From Citreimonas salinaria (GTDB taxonomy: Bacteria; Pseudomonadota; Alphaproteobacteria; Rhodobacterales; Rhodobacteraceae), in contig NZ_FNPF01000001.1 of assembly GCF_900107235.1 (NCBI RefSeq), forward strand, positions 310,001 to 374,000: a stretch of 64,000 nt of DNA, read 5' to 3'. The notes below the pieces were generated by a model, which searched no databases, was not told the origin of the DNA, and saw only the letters and a list, made by a program, of their open reading frames with translations. A program made the translations under genes and the position numbers. Below are positions 9,522 to 18,231 of the stretch, piece by piece (within the stretch, counting starts at the first letter, position 1; each line of letters begins with the position of its first letter).

Positions 9522-11183
9522 TCATATCTTATCAGCCGACGCGTCGCCGATGTCATCAACTCCGCGTTCTTTAAGCAGATTCGTCAGCCAGTCCGGGTCC
9601 ATCTCGGGGACCGAGGACAGCAGCAGGTCGGTGTACGGGTGGTGCGGCGGGCGGAACATCTCGGGCTTGGGGCCCTGTTCGACCACGCGCCCATCCTTCA
9701 TCACCACGACCTCGTCGGCGATGGATCGCACGGTGGCCAGGTCGTGGGTGATGAACATGTAGGACAGGCCAAGCTCGTCCTGAAGGCGGGCGAGCAGGCG
9801 CAGGATGCCTTCGGCCACCAGCTGGTCGAGGGCGGAGGTGACCTCGTCGCAGATGATGAAGCGGGGCTCGGCCGCCAGCGCGCGGGCGATTCCGATGCGC
9901 TGCTTCTGCCCGCCGGACAGTTCCGACGGCAGCCGGTCGAGATATGTCTCGGGCGGCAGTTCGATCTGGTCGAGCAGTTCGGCCACGCGGTCGCGTTTCC
10001 GGCGGCCGCGCAGGCCCATGTAGAACTGGACCGGGCGGCCGATGATCTCGCCGATGGTCTTGCGCGGATTCAGCGCGGTGTCGGCCATCTGGTAGATCAT
10101 CTGGACCTGGCGCAGCTGGTCCTTGGACCGCTTGCGGTAGTCCAGCGGCAGGGTCTCTCCGTCCAGCTCGACCTGGCCCACGCGCGGCGGCAGCAGGCCG
10201 GTGATGACGCGCGCGGCGGTGGATTTCCCCGAGCCGCTCTCGCCCACGACGGCCACGGTGCGCCCGGCATGGATGTCGAAGCTGACATCGTGCAGCACGT
10301 CGATCTTGCCGTAGGCGGCGGTGATCCCCTGGACCGAGATCACCGGCGTCGCGTCCACGGCCGGAGGCGGCTTGTCCGGGCGCTGGAATTCGCGGACGGC
10401 CCAGAGGCTCTTGGTGTAGTCTTCCTGCGGCTGCTCGAGCATCGAGCGGGTGTCGCTTTCCTCGACCTCGTCGCCGCGGAGCAGCACCTTGATGCGGTCG
10501 GCCATCTGCGCGACCACGGCGAGGTCGTGGGTGATGTAGATCGCTGCGGTGTCGAATTCCGCGACGATGTGGCGGATCGCGGCCAGCACCTCGATCTGGG
10601 TGGTGACGTCGAGCGCGGTGGTCGGTTCGTCGAAGATGATCAGGTCGGGCCGGCAGGACATGGCCATCGCCACCATCGCGCGCTGCAACTGCCCGCCCGA
10701 GACCTGGTGCGGGTAGCGGAACCCGATCTCGTCGGGGTTGGGCAGGCGCAGCTTGCGATACAGCTCGATGCCGTCCTCCTCGGCCTCGGCGCGGGTGGCG
10801 GTGCCGTGGGCGACGGGCGCCTCGGCGTGCTGGTCGATCAGCTTGTGCGCGGGGTTGAAACTGGCCGCGGCGGATTGGGCGACATAGGCGATGCGCTTGC
10901 CCAGAAGCTGGCGCTTCTGCTCGGCCGAGGCGTTCACGAGGTCGATCCCGTCGAAGGTGATCGAGCCGCCCGAGATTCGCACCCCGTCGCGGGTGAAGCC
11001 CATCGCGGCGAGGCCCAGCGTAGACTTGCCGGCGCCGGATTCGCCGATCAGGCCCAGCACCTCGCCCTTGTGCAGGGTCAGGTCGACGCCGTTGATGATC
11101 GGCGTCCAGGTCTCGTCGCTGCGGCCCTCGATGCGGATGTCGCGCATCTGGAGCAGGACGGGGCGGGCGGTGGTGTCGGTCAT
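9522..11183 (-). CDS. Peptide ABC transporter, fused double ATP-binding protein
   Basis: Two ABC ATPase domains in one chain (553 residues), equivalent to DppD plus DppF. Domain 1 has Walker [10 protein letters not shown] (about 47-55), signature VSGGQLQRA and Walker [13 protein letters not shown]; domain 2 has Walker [10 protein letters not shown] (about 309-316), signature LSGGQKQRI and Walker [13 protein letters not shown]. It energises the two permeases at the inner membrane. The start is the ATG overlapping the upstream permease stop (ATGA); an open frame continues upstream but lies inside the permease gene. Confidence 0.93.
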   Translation of the reverse strand: MTDTTARPVLLQMRDIRIEGRSDETWTPIINGVDLTLHKGEVLGLIGESGAGKSTLGLAAMGFTRDGVRISGGSITFDGIDLVNASAEQKRQLLGKRIAYVAQSAAASFNPAHKLIDQHAEAPVAHGTATRAEAEEDGIELYRKLRLPNPDEIGFRYPHQVSGGQLQRAMVAMAMSCRPDLIIFDEPTTALDVTTQIEVLAAIRHIVAEFDTAAIYITHDLAVVAQMADRIKVLLRGDEVEESDTRSMLEQPQEDYTKSLWAVREFQRPDKPPPAVDATPVISVQGITAAYGKIDVLHDVSFDIHAGRTVAVVGESGSGKSTAARVITGLLPPRVGQVELDGETLPLDYRKRSKDQLRQVQMIYQMADTALNPRKTIGEIIGRPVQFYMGLRGRRKRDRVAELLDQIELPPETYLDRLPSELSGGQKQRIGIARALAAEPRFIICDEVTSALDQLVAEGILRLLARLQDELGLSYMFITHDLATVRSIADEVVVMKDGRVVEQGPKPEMFRPPHHPYTDLLLSSVPEMDPDWLTNLLKERGVDDIGDASADKI

Positions 11184-12379
11184 TCCTTGAGCCCCGAGGA
11201 TCGGTGCAGCATCCAGTCGACCACGAAGTTCACCGCCACGGTCAGCAGCGCGATGGCGCCGGCGGCCATGATCGGCAGCGCGGCGGTCAGCGGCGAGAAG
11301 GCGGCGAAGTTGATGAACTGCGCGAGATCGCGGACCATCGTGCCCCAGTCGGCCAGCGGCGGCTGGATTCCGACGCCGAGGAACGACAGCGAGGCGATGG
11401 TCAGGAACACGAAGCAGAAGCGCAGGCCGAACTCGGCCAGGAGCGGCGCGTAGGCGTTGGGCAGGATCTCGCGGAAGATCAGGTAGCCCAGCCCCTCGCC
11501 GCGCAGCTTGGCGGCCTCGATGTAGTCCATGACGACGATGTTCATGCCCACCGCGCGGGACAGGCGGAAGACGCGGGTGCTGTCGATCACCGCGATGATG
11601 AAGACCATGTAGACCGTCAGCATCCAGCTTTGCGTCGCCCATGCGCTGGCGATGGTCATCAGCAGCAGCGCGAAGATCAGCGACGGGATCGCCATCAGCA
11701 CGTCGACCGCGCGGGACATCAACTGGTCGAACCAGCCGCGCAGCACCGCCGCGAGGAACCCGAGCGATCCGCCCAGCACGAAGGCCAGCAGCGTTGTGAC
11801 GAAGGCGATGCCGACGGTGTTCTGGGCGCCGTAGATCAGGCGGCTCAGCAGGTCGCGGCCGATCTGGTCGGTGCCGAGCGGATGCGCCGGGTTGCCGCCG
11901 GTGGCGGGGTTGCCGCCGGGCAGCGCGTTGACCTGGTCGAAGACCACCGCCTGCCCGTAGGGGGCGATCAGCGGCGCGAAGATCGCGAGGATCGCGTAGA
12001 CGAGGATCACCAGAACCCCGAAGGCGGCGGTCAGCGGCATATGGCGGAACAGCTTGCGCGTCGCGGAGGTGCCCACGTGCCGGCCCAGCAGCCGGAACAG
12101 GAAGGCGGCGATGGCGAACACGATCAGCGCATGAACCGCCCAGCGGAAGAAGGTGACACCCGCCACGGGCGCGCCGGCCTCGGTCACGGCCGGTTGGAGG
12201 TAGTACCAGACCGCCCAGACCAGCAGCGCCAGCACGAAGGCATAGCCGAAGGCGACGGCGTAGGGCATGTCGCGGAAGCGCGGCGCGTTGCCGGTGGCGC
12301 GTCGCCCGACGAAGCGGCCGACCCAGGCAGCAACCGCAATCGCCACCAGCGCGATCAGGATCATGGTCCAGACGCTCAT
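11180..12379 (-). CDS. Peptide ABC transporter permease (DppC type) with extra N-terminal membrane segments
   Basis: Inner-membrane permease, 399 residues. The C-terminal 280 residues are a standard DppC/OppC domain: NPAHPLGTDQIGRDLLSRL, the EAA-like loop YIEAAKLRGEG, and a final hydrophobic helix before [13 protein letters not shown]. The first 110-120 residues are unusual: they contain about three additional hydrophobic segments (roughly 3-22, 43-65 and 84-103), where typical family members have one helix and total about 300 residues. Starts and stops overlap the neighbours by ATGA on both sides, so the order permease-permease-ATPase is translationally coupled. Confidence 0.9.
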   Translation of the reverse strand: MSVWTMILIALVAIAVAAWVGRFVGRRATGNAPRFRDMPYAVAFGYAFVLALLVWAVWYYLQPAVTEAGAPVAGVTFFRWAVHALIVFAIAAFLFRLLGRHVGTSATRKLFRHMPLTAAFGVLVILVYAILAIFAPLIAPYGQAVVFDQVNALPGGNPATGGNPAHPLGTDQIGRDLLSRLIYGAQNTVGIAFVTTLLAFVLGGSLGFLAAVLRGWFDQLMSRAVDVLMAIPSLIFALLLMTIASAWATQSWMLTVYMVFIIAVIDSTRVFRLSRAVGMNIVVMDYIEAAKLRGEGLGYLIFREILPNAYAPLLAEFGLRFCFVFLTIASLSFLGVGIQPPLADWGTMVRDLAQFINFAAFSPLTAALPIMAAGAIALLTVAVNFVVDWMLHRSSGLKE

Positions 12380-13368
12380 TTCGGGTGCCTCAGGCGGGGG
12401 TTGGACAGGATCGACAGGATGTCCGCCGTCAGGTTCAGCAGGATGTAGGCGGCCGCGAAGATCAGGCAGCAGGCCTGCACCACGGGGATGTCGCGGTTCT
12501 TCACGCTGTCGACGAACAGCTGACCGATGCCGGGATAGACGAACACCACCTCGACCACCACGACCCCGGTGATGAGATATGCGAGGTTCAGCGCCACCAC
12601 GTTGATGATCGGCGCCAGCGCGTTGGGCAGCGCGTGGCGCACGATGACGCGCATCGGGCTGACGCCCTTCAGGCGCGCCATCTCGATATACGGGCTGGCC
12701 AGCAGGTTGATGATCGCCGCGCGGGTCATGCGCATCATGTGCGCCGTGACCACCAGCGTCAGCGTCAGCGCCGGCAGCAGCGTCTTTTCCAACCTCTCGG
12801 ACAGGGTCATCCCCTCGTAGATGTTGGACAGGGACGGCAGGACCGGGTTCAGCACGGCGAGGAACAGGATCAGGATGTAGGCGAGGAAGAATTCCGGGCT
12901 GGAGATCGAGCTCAGCGTCGAGACGTTCGCCGCCTTGTCGAAGGCCGAGTTGCGGAACAGCGCCGCCAGGATGCCCAGCCCCACCGCGAAGGGCACCGCG
13001 ATGCAGGCGGTGACGCCGGCGAGGAACATCGTGTTGGCGAAGCGCGGTGCGATCTGCGAAGCAACGGTGCGCAGGTTGTCGCCCCCGCCCATGTTCGACT
13101 GGAAGTTCATCTGCGCGTAGCTGACGCCGAGGTCGCCGCGCAGCGTGTCGCCCAGCCACGAGAAGTAGCGCAGGATTGCCGGCTCATCGAGCCCGAGGTC
13201 GCGCCGGATCGCGGCGACCGCCTGTGGTGTCGCGCCCTGTCCGAGGATGGCCTCGGCGAAATCTCCGGGCAGCATGCTGACGGCGCCGAAGATCACCATC
13301 GACACCACGATCAACGTCAGGACGCCCAGCGCCAGGCGCTGGGCAATGATCATGAAAACTGCGGTCAC
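12376..13368 (-). CDS. Peptide ABC transporter permease (DppB type)
   Basis: Inner-membrane permease, 330 residues with the GTG start used here, or 325 from the ATG at 13353. DppB features: an N-terminal helix (LALGVLTLIVVSMVIFGAVS), then a large periplasmic loop with the PEAILRYFSWLGDTLRGDLG-type region, the EAA loop EMARLKGVSPMRV, and VFVYPGIGQL near the C-terminus. It is the first permease of the leftward transporter operon, 118 bp downstream of the proline iminopeptidase gene on the same strand; no terminator is visible in that gap, so cotranscription is possible. Confidence 0.92.
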   Translation of the reverse strand: MTAVFMIIAQRLALGVLTLIVVSMVIFGAVSMLPGDFAEAILGQGATPQAVAAIRRDLGLDEPAILRYFSWLGDTLRGDLGVSYAQMNFQSNMGGGDNLRTVASQIAPRFANTMFLAGVTACIAVPFAVGLGILAALFRNSAFDKAANVSTLSSISSPEFFLAYILILFLAVLNPVLPSLSNIYEGMTLSERLEKTLLPALTLTLVVTAHMMRMTRAAIINLLASPYIEMARLKGVSPMRVIVRHALPNALAPIINVVALNLAYLITGVVVVEVVFVYPGIGQLFVDSVKNRDIPVVQACCLIFAAAYILLNLTADILSILSNPRLRHPK

Positions 13369-13486
13369 CGGCCCTGACGGTATCCTTGTTATTCTTTGCG
13401 CCGACCGTAACGGCCTTCGGTCGCAAGTAAACCCCCATACGGCGCATTCAGGCAGCGCGCGGGGACCGGCCGCGCCGCCGGGCGCG

Positions 13487-14464
13487 TCAGGCGTTCGCGT
13501 CGGCGATCTGGTCCATCACGCGCACCAGCTCGGCGCTGATGCCGGGTTCGGACAGGGCGTGGCCGGCGTTGCGGATCATCCGGAGGTCGGAATCGGGCCA
13601 GAGGCGGGCCAGTTCCCACGCGCTGTGGGGCGGGCAGATCATGTCGTAGCGCCCCTGCACGATGGTGCCCGGCGTTCCCGCCAGCCGGTCGACGTTCTTC
13701 AGGATCCAGCCGTCCTGCTCGAGAAAGCCGTCATTGACGAAATAGTGGTTCTCCAACCGCGCGAAGGCGCGGGCGTATTCGCCCGGCGCCTCGCCCCCCT
13801 GCCCGCTGGAGTAGACCGAGGCGAGCGCGTTCTCCCACGCCGACCAGGCTTGGGCATGTCGGGTCTCGGTCCGCAGGTCGCCCGAGAACAGCCGCTTGTG
13901 GTAGGCGGCGATCAGGTCGCCATGCTCGTCCTCCGGGATCATGTCGCGGAACCGCGCCCAGGGTTCGGGCCAGAACTGCCCCGCGCCGCCGCCATAGAAC
14001 CATTGCAACTCGCGCCGCGTCATCAGGAAGACGCCGCGCAGCACAAGGTGGCGGACGCGGTCGGGGTGGGTGATGCCGTAGATCAGCGCCAGCGTCGCGC
14101 CCCAGCTGCCGCCGAAGACGACGAAGCGGTCGATGCCCAGCGCCTCGCGGATGCGCTCGACATCCGCCACGAGGTCCCAGGTGGTGTTGTCGGTCACGCT
14201 GGCATGGGGCCGCGAGCGGCCGCAGCCGCGCTGGTCGAACAGGATCACGCGGTAGGTGGCCGGGTCGAAATAGCGCCGCATCGCCGGGCTGCAGCCGCCG
14301 CCGGGGCCGCCGTGCAGGACGATCACGGGAACTCCGGCCGGATTGCCGCATTGTTCCACGTAGATGCGGTGCCCGGCGCCCACGTCCATCATGCGCTGGT
14401 CGAACGGGTCCGACGGCGGATAGAGATACTGCACTGCGCGTTTTTGGCCCAGGTCTTTGTCCAT
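13487..14464 (-). CDS. pip: Proline iminopeptidase (prolyl aminopeptidase)
   Basis: Alpha/beta-hydrolase (peptidase S33) that removes N-terminal proline from peptides; 325 residues, cytoplasmic. The oxyanion-hole motif HGGPGG is at 51-56, the nucleophile elbow GGSWG places Ser120, and the acid and base are probably Asp274 (GRYDMICP) and His302 ([10 protein letters not shown]). It sits upstream of, and on the same strand as, the peptide ABC transporter genes, which suggests import followed by hydrolysis of proline peptides (inference). It is divergent from ubiG with only 29 bp between the start codons. Confidence 0.94.
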   Translation of the reverse strand: MDKDLGQKRAVQYLYPPSDPFDQRMMDVGAGHRIYVEQCGNPAGVPVIVLHGGPGGGCSPAMRRYFDPATYRVILFDQRGCGRSRPHASVTDNTTWDLVADVERIREALGIDRFVVFGGSWGATLALIYGITHPDRVRHLVLRGVFLMTRRELQWFYGGGAGQFWPEPWARFRDMIPEDEHGDLIAAYHKRLFSGDLRTETRHAQAWSAWENALASVYSSGQGGEAPGEYARAFARLENHYFVNDGFLEQDGWILKNVDRLAGTPGTIVQGRYDMICPPHSAWELARLWPDSDLRMIRNAGHALSEPGISAELVRVMDQIADANA

Positions 14465-14493
14465 TCTGCCTCTATATTGCGGGCGGCAGGGAA

Positions 14494-15246
14494 ATGACCA
14501 TGAGGAATGTCATGCAAACCACCGTCGAGCCGTCCGAGATCGCCAAATTCGAAGCCATGGCCGCAGAATGGTGGGACCCGGAGGGCAAGTTCAAGCCCCT
14601 GCACATGCTCAACCCCTGCCGGCTGGACTACATCACCGACCAGATCGCCGGCGAGTTCGACCGCGACCTGTCGGCGCAGGCGCCGCTCGAGGGGCTGCGC
14701 ATCCTCGATATCGGCTGCGGCGGCGGGCTGCTGTGCGAGCCGATGGCGCGGCTGGGCGCGACCGTCGTGGGCGTCGACGCGGCCGCGCGCAACATCCCCG
14801 TGGCGCAGACCCACGCGGAACAGTCTGGGCTGGAGATCGACTATCGCCACACCACCGCCGAGGCGCTGGCCGAGGCGGGCGAGCAGTTCGACGTGGTGCT
14901 GAACATGGAGGTGGTCGAGCACGTCGCCGACCCGCAGGATTACCTGGATGCCTGCGCGCGGCTGCTGAGGCCGGGCGGACTGCACGTATGCTCGACGATC
15001 AACCGCAACCCAAAGAGCTTCGCCATGGCAATCGTCGGCGCGGAATACGTGATGCGCTGGCTGCCCAAGGGCACGCACGAATGGAAGCGCTTCATCACGC
15101 CGGACGAGCTGTACGGACACCTGCGCGCGGCGGGGCTGGACCCGGTCGACCGCAAGGGCTTTGTCTTCAACCCGGTGACCTGGCGCTGGTCGCTGTCGGA
15201 CCGGGATCTGTCCGTGAACTACGTGACCGCGGCCCTTCGACCGTGA
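14494..15246 (+). CDS. ubiG: UbiG, ubiquinone biosynthesis O-methyltransferase
   Basis: Bifunctional O-methyltransferase acting at two steps of ubiquinone synthesis (2-polyprenyl-6-hydroxyphenol and demethylubiquinol), peripheral to the inner membrane. 250 residues. The N-terminal family block [17 protein letters not shown] is followed by SAM motif I LDIGCGGG (71-78) and the later blocks [10 protein letters not shown] and [10 protein letters not shown]. The first of three nearby ATG codons (14494, 14503, 14512) is used because it follows ggcaggga. A cytochrome c gene follows 74 bp downstream. Confidence 0.95.
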   Translation: MTMRNVMQTTVEPSEIAKFEAMAAEWWDPEGKFKPLHMLNPCRLDYITDQIAGEFDRDLSAQAPLEGLRILDIGCGGGLLCEPMARLGATVVGVDAAARNIPVAQTHAEQSGLEIDYRHTTAEALAEAGEQFDVVLNMEVVEHVADPQDYLDACARLLRPGGLHVCSTINRNPKSFAMAIVGAEYVMRWLPKGTHEWKRFITPDELYGHLRAAGLDPVDRKGFVFNPVTWRWSLSDRDLSVNYVTAALRP

Positions 15247-15320
15247 CGTCGCTTGCGGGGCTTTCGCCGGGCGGTCCGCGCGTCTAGGTATTTGAGCAAC
15301 GTAGGAAAGGAAGGACGCAC

Positions 15321-16223
15321 ATGTTCCAAAAGAGCAAGGACCCGATCACAAGGACTGGCCTGGGCATCATCGGGGCGGTTGGCGTCGCGCTGATCGCCGT
15401 CGCGTTGTGGACCACGTTCGTCCCCCTGACCGACGGCGAACCGGACTCCGACACGGTCCCCAGCGCCGATGACGGCCCCCCCGTGGGTCCGCTGCCGCAG
15501 GTCGGCGACGGCGAGAGCCTGGAGAGCGTCGTCGAGGAGACCGGGGGCGAGGACACCGAACTTGCCGAGGAACTGGCGCAGGACGAGGCGGCGCAGGACG
15601 CGACAACCGTGACGGACGAGGCCGAAGTGGAAGCGGTCGAGGCGGATCAGGCCGAAGCGGCCCCGGATGCCGTCGCCGTTGCGGAAGAGGAAACGGCCGC
15701 AGCCGGTGACCCCCCGCCGCTGGAGGCCGGGGACGATGCGCAGACGCCCGATATCGGCCAAGACGCCGCCGATACACTTGCCGCGGAGGAGAGTGCCGCG
15801 GCCGGCGATCCGCCGCCGCTGGATGTCGCCGGGGAAGCCGGCGCGCAGGAGCAGGCACAGGCCGATGCCGGCGCGCAGTTCACCGAAGAGGGCATGGCCC
15901 TGCTCACCGCCGATGCCGAGGCCGGCGCACGCGTGTGGAACCAGTGTCGCGCCTGCCACGTTGCCGACGAGGAGCAGAACCGCGTCGGGCCGCATCTGGT
16001 GGACATCGTCGGGCGCCAGATCGCCTCGGTCGAGGGGTTCAACTACAGCAACGCGCTGCAGAACGTCGAGGCCGAGCACTGGACCCCGGAGGAGCTGGAC
16101 GCCTGGCTGGCCGATCCGCGCGGTTACGCGCCGGGCACCACGATGAGCTATCAGGGCCTGCGCGACGCCGAAGACCGCGCCAACCTGCTGACCTGGCTCT
16201 ACGAGATGCAGCAGGGCGAGTAA
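15321..16223 (+). CDS. Membrane-anchored c-type cytochrome with a long acidic linker
   Basis: 300 residues in three parts. An uncleaved N-terminal helix (about 12-34) anchors it to the inner membrane; a long Asp/Glu/Ala/Pro linker (about 37-190) probably spans the periplasm; a class I cytochrome c domain ends the protein, with heme motif CRACH (Cys209, Cys212, His213) and probable Met ligand M275 in GTTMSY. The linker contains a duplicated unit, AAAGDPPPL at 126-134 and again at 159-167. The architecture resembles the anchored cytochromes c-y/c552 that pass electrons from the bc1 complex to terminal oxidases or a reaction centre, but the exact partner is not known here. Confidence 0.85.
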   Translation: MFQKSKDPITRTGLGIIGAVGVALIAVALWTTFVPLTDGEPDSDTVPSADDGPPVGPLPQVGDGESLESVVEETGGEDTELAEELAQDEAAQDATTVTDEAEVEAVEADQAEAAPDAVAVAEEETAAAGDPPPLEAGDDAQTPDIGQDAADTLAAEESAAAGDPPPLDVAGEAGAQEQAQADAGAQFTEEGMALLTADAEAGARVWNQCRACHVADEEQNRVGPHLVDIVGRQIASVEGFNYSNALQNVEAEHWTPEELDAWLADPRGYAPGTTMSYQGLRDAEDRANLLTWLYEMQQGE

Positions 16224-16252
16224 GCGGCCGAATTGCGCACCCACGAAAGAGG

Positions 16253-16275
16253 ACGGGCGGCCATCGGCCGCCCGT
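16253..16275 (+). terminator. Stem-loop after the anchored cytochrome c gene
   Basis: Perfect inverted repeat ACGGGCGGCC / GGCCGCCCGT with an ATC loop, 29 bp after the cytochrome stop and 46 bp from the convergent grxC stop. The T-run is poor in either direction, so termination is likely but not certain. Confidence 0.55.
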
Positions 16276-16320
16276 TCGCATCTCACCGGTTGCCGGGTGC
16301 GACAGCACCTCCCGGCCGGA

Positions 16321-16578
16321 TCAGCCCGCCAGAAGCGGGTCGAGCTTGCCCGCGCGATCGAGCTCGTAAAGCTCGTCGCAGCCACCCACGTGGGTCTTGC
16401 CCACGAAGATCTGCGGCACGGTGCGGGCACCGCCGGCGCGCTCGATCATCTCGGGCTTGCGCTTGGGGTCGGCCAGCACGTCGATCTCGGTGAAATCGAC
16501 GCCCTTGGACTTCAGCAGCCGCTTGGCGGCGTGGCAGAACCCGCACAGGGGCGAGCTGTAGACGACGACATCCTGCAT
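16321..16578 (-). CDS. grxC: Glutaredoxin 3
   Basis: Small dithiol glutaredoxin of 85 residues that reduces disulfides and glutathione adducts in the cytoplasm. The redox centre is CGFC (Cys12, Cys15), a variant of the CPYC seen in E. coli; TVPQIFVG carries the cis-proline and GGCDELYELD the glutathione-binding GG-D motif. Start chosen at the ATG giving a normal glutaredoxin N-terminus (MQDVVVYSS) behind aggagaga; the open frame upstream runs into comF. comF lies 32 bp upstream on the same strand. Confidence 0.95.
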   Translation of the reverse strand: MQDVVVYSSPLCGFCHAAKRLLKSKGVDFTEIDVLADPKRKPEMIERAGGARTVPQIFVGKTHVGGCDELYELDRAGKLDPLLAG

Positions 16579-16610
16579 TGTTCTCTCCTGACTCTGTGGC
16601 TGCCTTTCAT

Positions 16611-17339
16611 CTAGGCATCCTTGCCGACGCGTGCCAGCACCGCGACGCAGACGCGGGTGGCGCCGGCGGCATGGCAGGCCTTGGTCGCGGCGGCCAGCGT
16701 CGCGCCCGAGGTCATCACGTCGTCGACGATCAGCACCGGGCGCCCGGCGATCAGGGACGCGCGGCGGGGGTTCACCGTGATCCGCCCGTCGAGCAGGGCA
16801 AAGCGCTCCTCCTTGGTCTTTCCATCGAGCGAGGGGGTCGCCCGCGGGCGCAGCAGCGCGTCGGGCGACCAGTCGATGCCCAGCCGTCCGGCCAGCGCGT
16901 GGCCCAGCAGCGCCGACTGGTTGTAGCGCCGCTTCAGCAACCGCCGCAGGTGCAGCGGCACCGGAACGACGATCATGCCCTCGCTCACGATGGGGCGGGT
17001 GAGGCGCGCCATCCAGTCGGAGGCGGGGCGCGCGATGTCGTGCCGGTCGCCGTGCTTCAGCGCCAGCACCAGCCGCCGCGCGGTGTCGCGGTAGACCAGC
17101 GCCGCGCGGCCCTGGTCCCACGGGCGGGGCACGGACAGGCAATCGTCGCACAGCTCGCCCCGGTCGGATTCGCCCGGCAGGGGCAGGCCGCAGGCGTCGC
17201 AGGCCAGCCCCGCGACGAAGGGCGTATCGCGCCAGCACGGGCCGCACAGGCCGAAATCGCTGTCCACCCCGTCGCCGCAGGACAGGCAACGCGGCGGGTA
17301 GACCACGCGCAGAAGCGTTTGCAGGACCGCGTGCGCCAT
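16611..17339 (-). CDS. comF: ComF family phosphoribosyltransferase-like protein
   Basis: 242 residues. The N-terminal third is cysteine-rich with four CxxC pairs (C18/C21, C32/C35, C47/C50, C64/C67), a probable zinc-binding double ribbon. The rest is a type I phosphoribosyltransferase fold, with VPLHLRRLLKRRYNQS and the PRPP loop VLIVDDVMTSGAT (about 202-214). Homologues are linked to DNA uptake in naturally competent bacteria, but most ComF proteins have no known biochemical role. Its start codon is only 14 bp from that of the divergent downstream gene. Confidence 0.9.
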   Translation of the reverse strand: MAHAVLQTLLRVVYPPRCLSCGDGVDSDFGLCGPCWRDTPFVAGLACDACGLPLPGESDRGELCDDCLSVPRPWDQGRAALVYRDTARRLVLALKHGDRHDIARPASDWMARLTRPIVSEGMIVVPVPLHLRRLLKRRYNQSALLGHALAGRLGIDWSPDALLRPRATPSLDGKTKEERFALLDGRITVNPRRASLIAGRPVLIVDDVMTSGATLAAATKACHAAGATRVCVAVLARVGKDA

Positions 17340-17353
17340 CCTATGTGCCCTTC

Positions 17354-18175
17354 ATGTCCGATATGCCCCGCCTGACCGACCGCGCCGCATTGCAGCGCCA
17401 CCGCGACCGCGCCGCGCGCGATCCCGCGCTGTTCCTGCACGAGGCCGCCCGCGACGTGGCTCAGGATCGCCTGAGCATGGTAAACAGGTCCTTTACGGAT
17501 GCGGCGATCGTCACGCCCTTTCCGCAGGTCTGGGAAGGATTCGCGCCCGGCGCACGGGTCGTGCCCGACGCGCCCGTGCTGGACCTGACCGAGGGCGCGC
17601 ACGACCTGGTGATCCACGCGATGGCGCTGCACTGGGCCGACGACCCGGTGGGCCAGCTGATCCAGTGCCGCCGCGCGCTGCGGCCCGACGGGCTGATGCT
17701 GGCCTTCACGCCGGGGGGTCGCACTCTTACGGAATTGCGCGCCGCCCTTGGCCAGGCCGAGGTCGAGGTGACCGGCGGGCTGAGCCCCCGGGTCGCGCCC
17801 ATGGCCGAGATCCGCGATCTCGGCGCGCTGCTGCAACGCACCGGGCTGGCGCTGCCGGTGGCGGATTCCTGGACGCTGGACGTGGAATACGCCGGCGCGC
17901 TGAACCTGATGCGCGACCTGCGCGCGATGGGTGAGACCAACGCGCTGAACACCCGGCTGCGCAGGCCCACCCGCCGCGCGGTGCTGCTGCGCGCGGCGGA
18001 ATTGTACGCCGAGGGCTTTTCCACGCCGCAGGGGCGCGTGCGCGCAACCTTCGAGATCATCACGCTGACCGGCTGGGCGCCCGACGCGTCGCAGCCGCAA
18101 CCGCTGCGCCCCGGCTCGGCCGCCGCGCGCTTGGCGGATGCGCTGAACACGCAGGAGACAAAGCTGGACGATTGA
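17354..18175 (+). CDS. NDUFAF5/BioC-like methyltransferase-fold protein lacking SAM motif I
   Basis: 273 residues. The C-terminal two thirds match the NDUFAF5 family (complex I assembly hydroxylase/methyltransferase-like proteins): VIHAMALHWADDPVGQL, a post-II region GGLSPRVAPMAEIRDLG, and GALNLMRDLRAMGETN. The N-terminus (HRDRAARDPALFLHEAARDVAQDRL) also fits. Where a GxGxG-type SAM loop should follow the first strand, there is only NRSFTDAAIVTPFPQVWEGF, so the canonical motif I is absent. It may act in complex I maturation or may have lost catalysis; the function is inferred from the family only. Possible starts are GTG 17345, ATG 17354 and ATG 17363. It is divergent from comF. Confidence 0.75.
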   Translation: MSDMPRLTDRAALQRHRDRAARDPALFLHEAARDVAQDRLSMVNRSFTDAAIVTPFPQVWEGFAPGARVVPDAPVLDLTEGAHDLVIHAMALHWADDPVGQLIQCRRALRPDGLMLAFTPGGRTLTELRAALGQAEVEVTGGLSPRVAPMAEIRDLGALLQRTGLALPVADSWTLDVEYAGALNLMRDLRAMGETNALNTRLRRPTRRAVLLRAAELYAEGFSTPQGRVRATFEIITLTGWAPDASQPQPLRPGSAAARLADALNTQETKLDD

Positions 18176-18231
18176 CCTGTACCGCCGGGGCGATAGGTAT
18201 GCGCGAAACACGACAAGCCGGGAAGACGAAC

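Noticed and set aside
7787-9574. A 595-codon rightward open frame opposite the peptide-binding protein gene
   Set aside because: Shadow frame; starts within the terminator region and shows no family motif.
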